Assembly (NCBI GenBank): GCA_902782785.1 | Contig: CACZOH010000175.1 | Location: 1 to 25,315 of the forward strand | DNA: 25,315 bases | DNA from: an uncultured Ruminococcus sp. | GTDB lineage: Bacteria; Bacillota; Clostridia; Oscillospirales; CAG-272 | Direction of reading: 5' to 3' | Shown here: positions 15,764-24,007 of the stretch, piece after piece | Layout: each line of letters opens with the position of its first letter | Position numbering within the stretch: the stretch's first letter is position 1 | Notes under the pieces: model-generated | Database searches by the model: none | Told to the model about the DNA's origin: nothing | What the model saw: only the letters and a program-made list of their open reading frames with translations | Translations under genes and position numbers: made by a program

Positions 15764-16186
15764 ATGGCAGTAGGAAGATTTTACGATGAGATCGACACCA
15801 TTATCAATTCAATGATCGATTACCTCGGAATAGAGGAAGAAGACGACTACTTTGACGATCTTTTTGACGACAATATAGAGGAGGAGGACGACGATCTCAT
15901 AGACGAGGACATCTGCACTATGGAGGACGTCAACAAATGCGGCGACATACTTGAAAGATATATTGACGAGCTCGTCGCCATATCAAAAAAGCCGAGCGAC
16001 GCCGCGATAATGAAATCGGTCGAAAACGCGGTCAAAAAGCTGAACAAGCTGAACGAAAAATGCGAATGCGAGCTGATAGATTCGTCCGTGAGCGACGATA
16101 TCTGCGATTTCATACATAACGCCGCGGTCGAAGCGGGACTCGTCGAGATACCCGAGAACGTATGCGACGACTGGAGAGAATTTTAA
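15764..16186 (+). CDS. Highly acidic protein of unknown function
   Basis: From the ATG at 15764 the product has 140 residues and I do not recognise its family. It begins with a predicted helix (FYDEIDTIINSMIDYLG), followed by an acidic stretch at residues 24-49 made mostly of Asp and Glu, then two helical segments (ILERYIDELVAISKK and KSVENAVKKLNKLNEK). The C-terminal part is CELIDSSVSDDICDFIHNAAVEAGL. Five cysteines are present (51, 59, 100, 102, 114, plus 134 near the end, so six in all), with no zinc-ribbon spacing. No signal peptide or membrane segment is visible. A TTG at 15728 would add 12 residues but sits about 12 nt from the inferred transcript start; the ATG has GAG 6 nt and AAGGA 13 nt upstream. 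rhaB follows 29 nt later. Confidence 0.8.
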   Translation: MAVGRFYDEIDTIINSMIDYLGIEEEDDYFDDLFDDNIEEEDDDLIDEDICTMEDVNKCGDILERYIDELVAISKKPSDAAIMKSVENAVKKLNKLNEKCECELIDSSVSDDICDFIHNAAVEAGLVEIPENVCDDWREF

Positions 16187-16215
16187 TTACGTAAAAAATA
16201 CAGGAGGACTGAAAA

Positions 16216-17694
16216 ATGGCTGAACTCAAAATGCTTGCCATAGACCTGGGCGCGTCGAGCGGACGCGGCATCATAGGCAGATTTGACGGAGAAAAACTTA
16301 CCCTGGAGGAAAACCACCGTTTCGCAAGCGAACCCGTGACGATAGCGGGCTCGTTCAACTGGGATATAATGCGTATATTCCACGAGATAAAACAGGCGAT
16401 AAACAAATGCGCTCTGTCCGCCGACAAGGACATTAAGAGCATAGGCATAGACACGTGGGGCGTTGACTACGGCTTCCTTGACAAAAAAGGCAAGCTTCTG
16501 ACCAACCCCGTCCACTACAGAGACGAAAGAACGATAGGCATACAGGAGCAGGCTTTCAAAACCGTTCCCGCCGAGAAGCTTTACGGCGCGACGGGCATAC
16601 AGTTCATGGATTTCAATACCGTATTCCAGCTCGTGGCAGAGCTGCGCGACAATCCCGAGCTCTGCGCCGCCGCCGATAAGCTCCTTTTCATACCCGACCT
16701 TCTCAACTATTTCCTGACGGGCGTAAAGCATACCGAGTATTCGATAGCCTCCACCGGCGCTCTGCTTGACGCGAAGACAAGATCCTGGGCGTGGGATATA
16801 ATAGACGCGTTCAACATTCCGAGAAAGTGGTTTACGGACATTTCTATGCCCGGCGCCACCGTCGGTCCGCTTCTGCCGTCGCTGTGCGAGGAGCTTGGCG
16901 ATATCAAAGCGAACGTCGTCAACGTCGCCGCGCACGACACGGCTTCCGCCGTCGTTGCGGTTCCCGCCAAGGGAGACGATTTCGTTTATATTTCGTCCGG
17001 TACGTGGTCGCTTATGGGAACGGAGATACCCGAGCCCATCATCAGCGACGCGTCGTTTCGGTACAACTTCACGAATGAAGGCGGTTACGCGGGCAGCATA
17101 AGATTCTTGAAGAACATCATGGGTCTCTGGATAGAGCAGGAGTCGCGCCGTCAGTGGAAGCGCGAGGGCAAGTCATACACGTTTGACGAGCTGTCCGATA
17201 TGGCGATGGCGTCCAAGCCTTGTCAGTCTCTTATCAACCCCGACGATCCCGCGTTCGTCGCTCCCGGCAATATGCCCAAGAGGATCTGCGAATACTGTGA
17301 GAAGACGGGACAGCACGTACCCGAAAACGTGGGTGAGACAGTACGCGCCATATTCGACTCGCTGGCTCTCCGTTACAGATGGGCTGTAGAGGCGATAGAC
17401 GATATGAAGGGCAAACGCACACCGTTCATCAATATTGTCGGCGGCGGCTGCAAGGAAGCTCCGCTCTGCCAGCTCTGCGCGGACAGCTGCGACAGACCCG
17501 TGTTCGCGGGTCCCGTGGAGGGCACCGCAATAGGCAATATCCTCGTTCAGGCTATCGCCGCCGGTGAGATCAAGGATCTGCACGAAGCTCGTCACGTCAT
17601 AAGAAACAGCTTTGAGATAAAGGAATATCAGCCTCACGGAAACAGCGATATGTGGGATGAGGCTTACGGAAGATTTTTACAGCTTATCAAATGA
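16216..17694 (+). CDS. rhaB: Rhamnulokinase
   Basis: RhaB phosphorylates L-rhamnulose to L-rhamnulose-1-phosphate using ATP. This FGGY-family sugar kinase of 492 residues shows the N-terminal phosphate loop AIDLGASSGRG (8-18), then SIGIDTWGVDYGFLD, HYRDERT and the catalytic-Asp motif VAAHDTASAV (Asp241). YISSGTWSLMGTE and NIVGGGCKEAPLCQLCAD complete the ATP-binding half. These motifs favour RhaB over xylulokinase or glycerol kinase. AGGAGG lies 8 nt before the ATG. No rhamnose isomerase (rhaA), aldolase (rhaD) or transporter lies in the window; instead the stop overlaps a CapA-like lipoprotein gene by 4 nt. The exact sugar (rhamnulose or a related ketose) is therefore an inference from motifs. 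Confidence 0.93.
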   Translation: MAELKMLAIDLGASSGRGIIGRFDGEKLTLEENHRFASEPVTIAGSFNWDIMRIFHEIKQAINKCALSADKDIKSIGIDTWGVDYGFLDKKGKLLTNPVHYRDERTIGIQEQAFKTVPAEKLYGATGIQFMDFNTVFQLVAELRDNPELCAAADKLLFIPDLLNYFLTGVKHTEYSIASTGALLDAKTRSWAWDIIDAFNIPRKWFTDISMPGATVGPLLPSLCEELGDIKANVVNVAAHDTASAVVAVPAKGDDFVYISSGTWSLMGTEIPEPIISDASFRYNFTNEGGYAGSIRFLKNIMGLWIEQESRRQWKREGKSYTFDELSDMAMASKPCQSLINPDDPAFVAPGNMPKRICEYCEKTGQHVPENVGETVRAIFDSLALRYRWAVEAIDDMKGKRTPFINIVGGGCKEAPLCQLCADSCDRPVFAGPVEGTAIGNILVQAIAAGEIKDLHEARHVIRNSFEIKEYQPHGNSDMWDEAYGRFLQLIK

Positions 17695-19037
17695 GAAACA
17701 AAACAAATACCCGCCGGACGACGCTCCGGCGGGCGCTGTCCGTGCTGACGGCGGTAATCATCGCGCTTCTGATGCTCGCATCGTGTGCGGAAACGCCGTG
17801 GGACACGGATATATATATACCGATGACGGAACCGGACGAAACGACGGGGGAGACGACGACTAAGGTCGTCATAACGTCTCCCGTAACGCTTCCGGAGGTC
17901 GAAACCGTTACGGACGCCGAAACCACCGCGGCGGTGACGACGAAACGCCCGGTGACCGATCCGCCCGAAACGGAACCCGAGGAGGACCCCGTAAGGCTGT
18001 CTTTCATCGGTATGGGCGACAATATCATATACGGATGTACGTTCAGACAGTCGGAGAAGAGCGACGGAAGCTACGATTTTTTGCCTAAATACAAGCGCGT
18101 TGCTTCAATGATAGCAAACGCCGACATAGCGTTTGTCAATCAGGAAACGCCGATGTGCGGCAAAAAATACGGTTACAGCTCATATCCTCAGTTCAATACG
18201 CCCGATCAGATGGGAAAGGACCTCGTTACGCTCGGCTTCGACGTGATATCATTCGCCAACAACCATATGGCGGATATGGGCTATAACAGCAGATCCTGCG
18301 TCTCCGATATGATGGATTTCACGGATACGCTGGACGCTATGATACTCGGTCTTTACCGCGATCAGAACGATTTTGAAACAGTCCGCGTTTATGAAAAAGA
18401 GGGCGTTAAGATAGCGTTTCTCGCCTATACGTACGGCACTAATCTTTTTAAGGGTGAAAAACAGCCGTCCGGGATCGAAGGCGCGTATCTGCCCGTATAC
18501 GACCCCGATACGGTCGAACGGCAGGTAAAGGCGGCGAAGCGGATATCCGATCTCGTGATCGTTTCCATCCATTGGGGAACGGAAAATACGTTCAAAATCG
18601 ACGAGGAACAGAGACAGTATGCGGAATTCATGGCTGACCTCGGTGTGGACGTCATACTCGGTCATCATCCACACGTTATACAGAGCGTTGAATGGATAAC
18701 GGGCGAGGAGGGGAACAGAACGCTTTGCTATTATTCGCTCGGCAACGGAATGAACGCTCAGGATTATCTGAAGAATATGGTCGGCATCACCGCGAGCTTC
18801 GATATAGTAAAGGACAGGGACGGCGCGAGGATAGAAAACGCTTCCTGCATCCCGACGTTCAATGTAATGACGCCGAACTATAAGAACGTAAGCTTGATAC
18901 CGCTCAAAGAGCTGACGGATGAGATCGCAAAAAACCATCATTGCAACAATACTGACCAAAAGGTCACGGTCGAAAAGGCGTACAATATCGTTAAGGATAA
19001 TATAGCGCCGGAATTTTGGCCCGACTATATGAAGTGA
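17691..19037 (+). CDS. CapA-family lipoprotein, copy 1
   Basis: This 448-residue protein has the metallophosphatase-like fold of CapA/PgsA, known from poly-gamma-glutamate capsule systems. It starts with basic residues, a hydrophobic stretch (ALSVLTAVIIALLMLA) and a lipobox LASC with Cys32, so it is probably a membrane-anchored lipoprotein facing outward. Residues about 33-100 form a Thr/Glu/Pro-rich linker. The CapA domain starts near 105, with FIGMGDNIIYG, NQETPMCG, FANNHMADMG, SIHWGTE, LGHHPHVIQ and YYSLGNG. All expected metal-ligand positions appear intact. The start overlaps the rhaB stop by 4 nt, and a paralogue follows after 1 nt. No capB/capC synthesis genes are present, so a capsule role is not established; cell-wall or peptide processing is equally possible. 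Confidence 0.92.
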   Translation: MRNKTNTRRTTLRRALSVLTAVIIALLMLASCAETPWDTDIYIPMTEPDETTGETTTKVVITSPVTLPEVETVTDAETTAAVTTKRPVTDPPETEPEEDPVRLSFIGMGDNIIYGCTFRQSEKSDGSYDFLPKYKRVASMIANADIAFVNQETPMCGKKYGYSSYPQFNTPDQMGKDLVTLGFDVISFANNHMADMGYNSRSCVSDMMDFTDTLDAMILGLYRDQNDFETVRVYEKEGVKIAFLAYTYGTNLFKGEKQPSGIEGAYLPVYDPDTVERQVKAAKRISDLVIVSIHWGTENTFKIDEEQRQYAEFMADLGVDVILGHHPHVIQSVEWITGEEGNRTLCYYSLGNGMNAQDYLKNMVGITASFDIVKDRDGARIENASCIPTFNVMTPNYKNVSLIPLKELTDEIAKNHHCNNTDQKVTVEKAYNIVKDNIAPEFWPDYMK

Positions 19038-19038
19038 T

Positions 19039-20412
19039 ATGAAAAAAATACTGCAAATCACGGCGCTTGCCGTGACCGTCTCCGCGTTTTTGTGCGGTTG
19101 TGAGGCGGACCCGGGATACGTTCCCGTTACCTCCGGTACGAGAGAGGTCGTCACCGCTCCCGCTCCGGAGACGATAGCGCCGATTGATACGATACCGCCG
19201 GTTACGTCGCGGGAGGATACGGGTGAAGCCACGGCAGAAACGACGCCGGCTCAGCCGTCCGACACGACGAAGACGGACGAAACGGCGGCGGATGAGACTA
19301 AGCCCGCTGAAACAAAACCCGAGGAAACGCAGAAACAGGGCGCTGTGAACAAAACGTCCGTATCGTTTCTGTTCTGCGGCGACAATCTCGTACACGACGC
19401 GGTGATAAACAACGCGAAAAAATATGCGGAGGGTACGGGACAAGCCTATAACTTCCTGCCGATATACGACGCAGTCGCTGAATATATAAAAAAAGCTGAC
19501 TGCGCGGTAATAAATCAGGAGTCGCAGATAGCCGGCAGCGCATCGAAAATAGGCGGGTATCCGCGCTTCAACACGCCGGAACAGATGGGATACGATCTTA
19601 TGACGCTCGGCTTTGACGTCGTAACGCTCGCAAACAACCATATGCTCGACAACAAGACGGAGGGACTGAAAAACTGCATCGACTTCTGGAAAAAACAGCC
19701 GATACTGTCAGTCGGCGCGTATGAAAACAAATCCGATTACGATACGATAAGGACCGTAAACGTAAACGGCGTGACGGTCGCGTTCCTCGCGTATACCGAG
19801 ATGACGAACAGCGACAGAAAAGCGGAGAACGGCTACATCACCCCCCTGCTCGACGAGGCGACGGTGAAGCGTCACGTTGAAACGGCGAAAAAAGCCGCGG
19901 ACGTCGTGATAGTCCTGCCGCACTGGGGCAAGGAGGACAGCTTTGACGTGACGGGCACGCAGAAAAAATACGCAAAGCTGTTTGCAGAGCTAAACGTCGA
20001 TATCGTAATAGGGATGCACAGCCACGTCGCGGGGAAAATAGAATACCTTACACGTGAGGACGGCAAAAAAATGCTCTGCGCATATTCGCTCGGAAACTTC
20101 GTTTCCACTATGGAATACGCAAGAGATATGGTCGGTTATATGCTTGGCTTCGACCTTGTGAAAACAGACGGCGGCTTTGAGACCGTGAACGTCAGGATAA
20201 TCCCGACCGTAACGTATTTCAACTACACGTCCTCGATGAAGCTTGAGGACAGGGAAAACCTGCGGATATATCTGTTATCCGATTTTACGAACGAACTCGC
20301 CGCAAAGCACGCCTACAATCATCACGAAAGCGCGACGATCAGACTTGACGGATTGAAAAAATACATTACGAATACGGTGGATAAGGAGTTTCTGCCCGAT
20401 TATCTGAAATAG
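19039..20412 (+). CDS. CapA-family lipoprotein, copy 2 (divergent paralogue)
   Basis: This is a 457-residue paralogue of the preceding gene. It has a signal peptide with lipobox LCGC (Cys21), a long Thr/Glu/Pro-rich linker (about 25-110) that looks like a flexible surface spacer, and a CapA domain starting at FLFCGDNLVHDA. Shared blocks with copy 1 include YPRFNTPEQMG, LMTLGFDVV, ANNHMLDN and a PDYLK ending. The motif equivalent to GHHPHV reads GMHSHV, so one His is replaced by Met and Pro by Ser. HWGKED and AYSLGNF are kept. It lies 1 nt after copy 1, and the pair probably arose by tandem duplication. Function is unknown; a changed metal site or substrate is possible. Confidence 0.9.
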   Translation: MKKILQITALAVTVSAFLCGCEADPGYVPVTSGTREVVTAPAPETIAPIDTIPPVTSREDTGEATAETTPAQPSDTTKTDETAADETKPAETKPEETQKQGAVNKTSVSFLFCGDNLVHDAVINNAKKYAEGTGQAYNFLPIYDAVAEYIKKADCAVINQESQIAGSASKIGGYPRFNTPEQMGYDLMTLGFDVVTLANNHMLDNKTEGLKNCIDFWKKQPILSVGAYENKSDYDTIRTVNVNGVTVAFLAYTEMTNSDRKAENGYITPLLDEATVKRHVETAKKAADVVIVLPHWGKEDSFDVTGTQKKYAKLFAELNVDIVIGMHSHVAGKIEYLTREDGKKMLCAYSLGNFVSTMEYARDMVGYMLGFDLVKTDGGFETVNVRIIPTVTYFNYTSSMKLEDRENLRIYLLSDFTNELAAKHAYNHHESATIRLDGLKKYITNTVDKEFLPDYLK

Positions 20413-20423
20413 AGGAAATAAAA

Positions 20424-21461
20424 ATGTCGTTATTACTTGATGAAATATGCGAACAGCCCGCAGTGCTCAAAAAGCTCTTTTCGTCAAATGACGTAAAGAT
20501 CAAGGCGATAGCGGAGGAATACGTAAAAAGAGGGCTTGACGGAGTTTATTTCGCCGCCCGCGGCACGTCAGACCACGCCTGCGTTTACGCACAGTATCTT
20601 ATGGGCATCACCGCGGGAATACCGTGCGCGCTCGGTACGCCGAGCGTCATAACGAAATACGGAGCGAAAATGAAATTCGGCACAGATCTCGTCATCGGCG
20701 TATCCCAGTCGGGAAAAGCCGAGGACGTGCTCGAGGTGCTCAAACAGGCGAACGAACAGGGCTGCCTGACCGTTGCGGTCACGAACGACGAGAGCTCTCC
20801 GATGGCGCGCGAGGCGAAATATCACCTTTACTGCTCGGCGGGAAAAGAGGAGAGTATAGCCGCGACGAAGACGTTTACGGCGCAGATGTTTCTTCTTGCG
20901 ATGCTCTGCGCTGAGCTTTCCGGCAGCGAAGAGCTTAAACGTCAGCTCGGTACCGTTGGCGACGACACGGCGGCTTTACTGAAATACGCGCCGCCGGCGC
21001 TTGAGGCAAAGCTCGTCAGATACAGATATCTGACGAACGCTTTCATTCTCGGGCGCGGGCTTGAGTATCCGATAGCGCTTGAGGGAGCGCTCAAAATACT
21101 TGAGACTAACTGCATCAAGATGAAGGGCGCCGCGATAAGCGATTTCTATCACGGTCCCATAGCGCAGATAGCGGAGGGAGATCTCGTTATCGTCATATCA
21201 AGCAAAGGCGCGACCTCTGACGACGACAGAGCGATGATCGACCGCCTGCACGAGATAGGCGCGGAGGTATTCGTCATAACGAACGACGACGAGCTTTACA
21301 AATCGGAAAAGTTCGGGATCCTGACGCCCGAGGGCGGAGTTTATACCGTTCCGTTCCTGTTCGCCGTATGCGTACAGCTGTTCGCATATGAGCTGACCGT
21401 GATACGCGATATAGACCCGAACAAATCAAAGGTCTTGAAAAAAATAACGATTACCAAATAA
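20424..21461 (+). CDS. SIS-domain sugar-phosphate deaminase/isomerase (GlmS/NagB-II-like)
   Basis: This 345-residue protein consists of two SIS domains like the C-terminal half of GlmS, without the glutaminase domain. Visible landmarks are the opening EICEQPAVL, FAARGTSDHACVYAQYL (first SIS), GVSQSGKAEDVLEVL, ESIAATKTFTAQM, then LGRGLEYPIALEGALKILE (second SIS) and the active-site-like DFYHGPIAQI. The end (DIDPNKSKVLKKITITK) matches NagB-II/AgaS-type proteins rather than GlmS, whose tail is SVTVE. The likely activity is deamination of glucosamine-6-phosphate or a related amino-sugar phosphate, which would complement NagA (inference). GAGGA lies 7 nt before the ATG. Family certainty is high; exact substrate is uncertain. 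Confidence 0.9.
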   Translation: MSLLLDEICEQPAVLKKLFSSNDVKIKAIAEEYVKRGLDGVYFAARGTSDHACVYAQYLMGITAGIPCALGTPSVITKYGAKMKFGTDLVIGVSQSGKAEDVLEVLKQANEQGCLTVAVTNDESSPMAREAKYHLYCSAGKEESIAATKTFTAQMFLLAMLCAELSGSEELKRQLGTVGDDTAALLKYAPPALEAKLVRYRYLTNAFILGRGLEYPIALEGALKILETNCIKMKGAAISDFYHGPIAQIAEGDLVIVISSKGATSDDDRAMIDRLHEIGAEVFVITNDDELYKSEKFGILTPEGGVYTVPFLFAVCVQLFAYELTVIRDIDPNKSKVLKKITITK

Positions 21462-21466
21462 CCCAA

Positions 21467-21493
21467 GCGACCGTGGCGTATGCGACGGTACGC
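21467..21493 (+). repeat. Imperfect hairpin in the leader of the PRPP synthetase gene
   Basis: GCG and ACCGT pair with ACGGT and CGC (one A bulged), and an inner GC/GC pair closes a four-base GTAT loop, with one G-G mismatch. No T-tract follows, so it is not a standard terminator. It sits 37 nt before the chosen start codon and could stabilise or separate the mRNA segments. Confidence 0.35.
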
Positions 21494-21530
21494 ACACGGA
21501 AAAATAAACAACGTCGGGAAACGGGAGTAT

Positions 21531-22649
21531 ATGAAGGACTTTTTTCACGGAGAACTTGAGATCATCGGAATGCGCGGATTCAAAAGCTTTGTAGATAGTG
21601 TTGACCGCTATATCTGCGACTGGCGCGGACACGAGTGCGACACCTATGTTACGGAGGCGGAATGTCCGCGTTTCGGCACGGGCGAAGCAAAGGGACTTTT
21701 GCATCAGACTCAGAGAGGCAAGGACGTATATATCATAGTCGACTGCTTCAACTACGGGCCCGAAACGGAATACAGTATGTACGGAGTAACGAACCGTATG
21801 TCGCCCGACGACCATTTTTCCGATCTTAAGCGCATCATAGCGGCGATCGGCGGCAAGGCGAGAAGGATATCCGTTATAATGCCGATGCTTTATGAGGGAC
21901 GACAGCACAGACGCTCCGCAAGAGAGTCGCTCGACTGCGCGCAGGCGCTTCACGAGCTTGTAAACATGGGCGTTGAGAACATTATTACGTTTGACGCGCA
22001 CGACGCGAGAGTCGCAAACTCCATACCGCTCGCGGGCTTCGACAACGTTCAGGTCACGTATCAGATGATAAAGGCGTTTGTCAAAAACGTGCCGGACGGC
22101 GAGCTCAGAGCGGGAAAAACGATGATGGTATCACCCGACGAGGGCGGTATGTCGCGCTGTATGTACTATTCTTCGGTGCTCGGTCTCGAGCTCGGTATGT
22201 TCTACAAGCGCAGAAATTATACCATAATCGTAAACGGCAGAAACCCGATAGAGGCGCATGAATTCCTTGGCAACGACGTATCCGGCAAGGACGTCATCAT
22301 AGTTGACGATATGATCTCCTCCGGCGATTCCGTCATAGATATAGCATATCAGCTCAAAGAGAGAGGAGCAAAGCGCATATTCGTATTCGCAACGTTCGGA
22401 CTTTTCTGCAACGGTCTTGCAACAATGGACAAGGCATACGAGGACGGCGCCATATCCAAAATATTCACCACCAACCTGATTTACAGAACGCCGGAGCTTC
22501 TGTCGCGCGAATGGTACTGCGAGGTAAACCTCTGCAAATACGTAGCGCTTATAATAGATACGCTTAACCACGATATGACGATAAGCGATCTTTTGAATCC
22601 CGTTAACAGAATACATAATCTTATGGACAGGGTCAACAAAACGCAGTGA
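21531..22649 (+). CDS. prs: Ribose-phosphate pyrophosphokinase (PRPP synthetase), clostridial long form
   Basis: This enzyme transfers pyrophosphate from ATP to ribose-5-phosphate, giving PRPP for nucleotide, His, Trp and NAD synthesis. It has 372 residues from the ATG at 21531, longer than the usual 310-320; this long form occurs in Clostridia. Motifs are FNYGPETEYSMYG, RRISVIMPMLYEGRQHRRS, the ITFDAHDARV site (His near 156), VSPDEGG and the PRPP loop VIIVDDMISSGDS (Asp259, Asp260). The C-terminus (LIIDTLNHDMTISDLLNP) is typical of the group. An in-frame ATG at 21480 would add 17 residues that overlap a hairpin and lack a ribosome binding site; GGGAG is 3 nt before 21531. It may instead be a second, specialised PRPP synthetase beside a canonical copy elsewhere (not testable here). 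Confidence 0.92.
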   Translation: MKDFFHGELEIIGMRGFKSFVDSVDRYICDWRGHECDTYVTEAECPRFGTGEAKGLLHQTQRGKDVYIIVDCFNYGPETEYSMYGVTNRMSPDDHFSDLKRIIAAIGGKARRISVIMPMLYEGRQHRRSARESLDCAQALHELVNMGVENIITFDAHDARVANSIPLAGFDNVQVTYQMIKAFVKNVPDGELRAGKTMMVSPDEGGMSRCMYYSSVLGLELGMFYKRRNYTIIVNGRNPIEAHEFLGNDVSGKDVIIVDDMISSGDSVIDIAYQLKERGAKRIFVFATFGLFCNGLATMDKAYEDGAISKIFTTNLIYRTPELLSREWYCEVNLCKYVALIIDTLNHDMTISDLLNPVNRIHNLMDRVNKTQ

Positions 22650-22670
22650 TCCTGCCGGAAAGGACAGAAA

Positions 22671-22961
22671 ATGGAAGATAAACCCATTGTAAAAGGAAAA
22701 TACCTTATGTACAGAGGCAAGCCTCTCGTACGTGAAAAAAACGTCATATGCTACGGAAACATGACGGATAAATACGTGCTGTTCATGGCGATAATGTCCG
22801 TCAAGAACGTGCGCGGACTGTCGATCCCCGATAAAGTCATGATACAGATAATGCCTACTGACCCGACTGATAAAACGCCGCCGAAAAGCGCCGTGAAGCA
22901 GGGATTTTTCGAGGCGTTCGATCTCGGTATGGTATGGCTCGATATGGCGAACAAGGATTAA
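22671..22961 (+). CDS. Small conserved protein of unknown function
   Basis: This is a 96-residue soluble protein with no recognised domain. It starts with a basic beta-like segment (KGKYLMYRGKPLVREKNVICYGNMTDKYVL), continues with ILFMAIMS-like hydrophobic strands, IPDKVMIQIMPTDPT, and ends with an amphipathic helix (GFFEAFDLGMVWLDMANK). It resembles a short protein that I have the impression recurs in clostridial genomes, but I cannot name it. AAGGA lies about 7 nt before the ATG. It lies 21 nt after the PRPP synthetase and 10 nt before the PqqD-like gene, so it is probably in the same transcript. Confidence 0.8.
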   Translation: MEDKPIVKGKYLMYRGKPLVREKNVICYGNMTDKYVLFMAIMSVKNVRGLSIPDKVMIQIMPTDPTDKTPPKSAVKQGFFEAFDLGMVWLDMANKD

Positions 22962-22971
22962 GGACTCGTAT

Positions 22972-23244
22972 ATGAAGCTTAAAAACGATTTTCTGATAAG
23001 AGAATTCAACGGGACCGTTTACGCGGTGCAGACGGATCTTCAGTCAGATAAAAAAAGCGACCCGATAGTACTTAACGAAACGGGGCGCATACTCTGGACG
23101 GCGCTGCAGAACGGAGCCGACACCGCCGGTCTTGTCACCGCGCTTTTGTCGGAATACGACATAGATATAAAAACCGCGGAGGACGACACGGCGGCTTTCG
23201 TCCGCAAGCTGCGCGACGCCGGTCTTTTAACCGAAGAAAAATAA
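22972..23244 (+). CDS. PqqD-family protein, without an adjacent radical SAM partner
   Basis: This 90-residue protein has the PqqD/RRE-like winged pattern: beta strands at the start (NDFLIREFNGTVYAVQT), the conserved IVLNETGRILWTAL (52-65), then a helix with TALLSEYDIDIKTAEDDTAAFVRKLRDAGLL. PqqD-like domains bind precursor peptides and deliver them to modifying enzymes such as radical SAM proteins. Neither a radical SAM enzyme nor an obvious precursor peptide is adjacent, so the partner is unknown. It is 10 nt downstream of the 96-residue gene and 18 nt upstream of the PHP phosphatase. The family match rests mainly on the LNETGRILW signature. Confidence 0.82.
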   Translation: MKLKNDFLIREFNGTVYAVQTDLQSDKKSDPIVLNETGRILWTALQNGADTAGLVTALLSEYDIDIKTAEDDTAAFVRKLRDAGLLTEEK

Positions 23245-23262
23245 ACAAACGGAGATTGACTT

Positions 23263-24006
23263 ATGTCTTTGGACAGTGCGATAAATATTGATTTCCACAG
23301 CCACATATTGCCCGGTATCGACGACGGAGCCAAGGATACTACCGTCAGCGTCGGTCAGCTGACGCGCCTTAAAAAGCAGGGAGCGGACAAGGTTTTTCTT
23401 ACCTCTCATTTCGATTTCAGACGAGAGAAACGCGAAAAGTTCCTGCAAAAACGCGCGGAGGCGTATGAAAGACTGATGGAGGCGTATGATCCCGAAACGA
23501 TGCCCGAGGTTTTCACGGGCTCCGAGATATATATGGCGCGCGGCATTGAAGCGGCGGATTTCACGGGGCTTGAGCTTGATAAAACGGGATACATACTGCT
23601 TGAATTCCCGCGCGAACCGTTCGGCTCGTGGATGTTCGACCTTATTGAAACGCTGCTTTTCGAGCGCAAAATGAAGGTCATAATAGCCCACGTAAACAGA
23701 GTTACCGCGGCGTATAAGAAAGACGTATGCAAAAACCTGTTTGATTATAACGATCTTGTGTTTCAGGTGAACACGGAGGCTTTCCGCGGCATTATGGCAA
23801 AGGATCCGTTCAAGGGCTACGAGCCGGCGGGGCTGAAATTCGTTTTGGGTACGGACACTCACGACCTGAGCCACAGAGCCCCCGATTTCGATAAAGCACT
23901 GAAAAGACTGAATACGTATCCCGTCGCGTATCTGCGCGAGTCTATGGAATATATGACGGCGAAGATAAACAGAAAAATAGAAAAAAACAAATCTGCAGAG
24001 GTATAA
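23263..24006 (+). CDS. PHP-domain phosphoesterase, CpsB/CapC/YwqE-like
   Basis: This 247-residue protein is a PHP-fold metal-dependent phosphoesterase like the CpsB/YwqE protein tyrosine phosphatases that act on bacterial tyrosine kinases controlling exopolysaccharide export. DFHSHILPGIDDGAKD (10-25) supplies His12 and His14; His49 (TSHFD), Glu88 (GSEIY), His143 (IAHVNR) and Asp198/His200 (GTDTHDL) follow in PHP order. The CpsB AHPERY segment is changed to AHVNRV, so it is a divergent member and substrate assignment is uncertain; a histidinol-phosphatase-like role is less likely because of the CpsB-type opening. No tyrosine kinase or capsule operon is next to it. GGAG lies upstream of the ATG. 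nahK follows after 1 nt. Confidence 0.88.
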   Translation: MSLDSAINIDFHSHILPGIDDGAKDTTVSVGQLTRLKKQGADKVFLTSHFDFRREKREKFLQKRAEAYERLMEAYDPETMPEVFTGSEIYMARGIEAADFTGLELDKTGYILLEFPREPFGSWMFDLIETLLFERKMKVIIAHVNRVTAAYKKDVCKNLFDYNDLVFQVNTEAFRGIMAKDPFKGYEPAGLKFVLGTDTHDLSHRAPDFDKALKRLNTYPVAYLRESMEYMTAKINRKIEKNKSAEV

Positions 24007-24007
24007 A

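Noticed and set aside
15764..16186. Acidic protein as an immunity or antitoxin protein
   Set aside because: Acidity alone is not diagnostic and no toxin-like gene or secretion component is adjacent.
18249..19232. Long reverse-strand open frame of about 327 codons across the two capA genes
   Set aside because: It is antisense to conserved CapA motifs in both paralogues and spans the gene junction; no recognisable domain or ribosome binding site.
17691..20412. Poly-gamma-glutamate capsule operon
   Set aside because: Only CapA-like proteins are present; the CapB ligase and CapC membrane partner required for synthesis are absent from the window.
22972..23244. RiPP biosynthesis cluster around the PqqD-like gene
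   Set aside because: No radical SAM enzyme, peptidase, transporter or short precursor with a core region is visible in the neighbouring genes.
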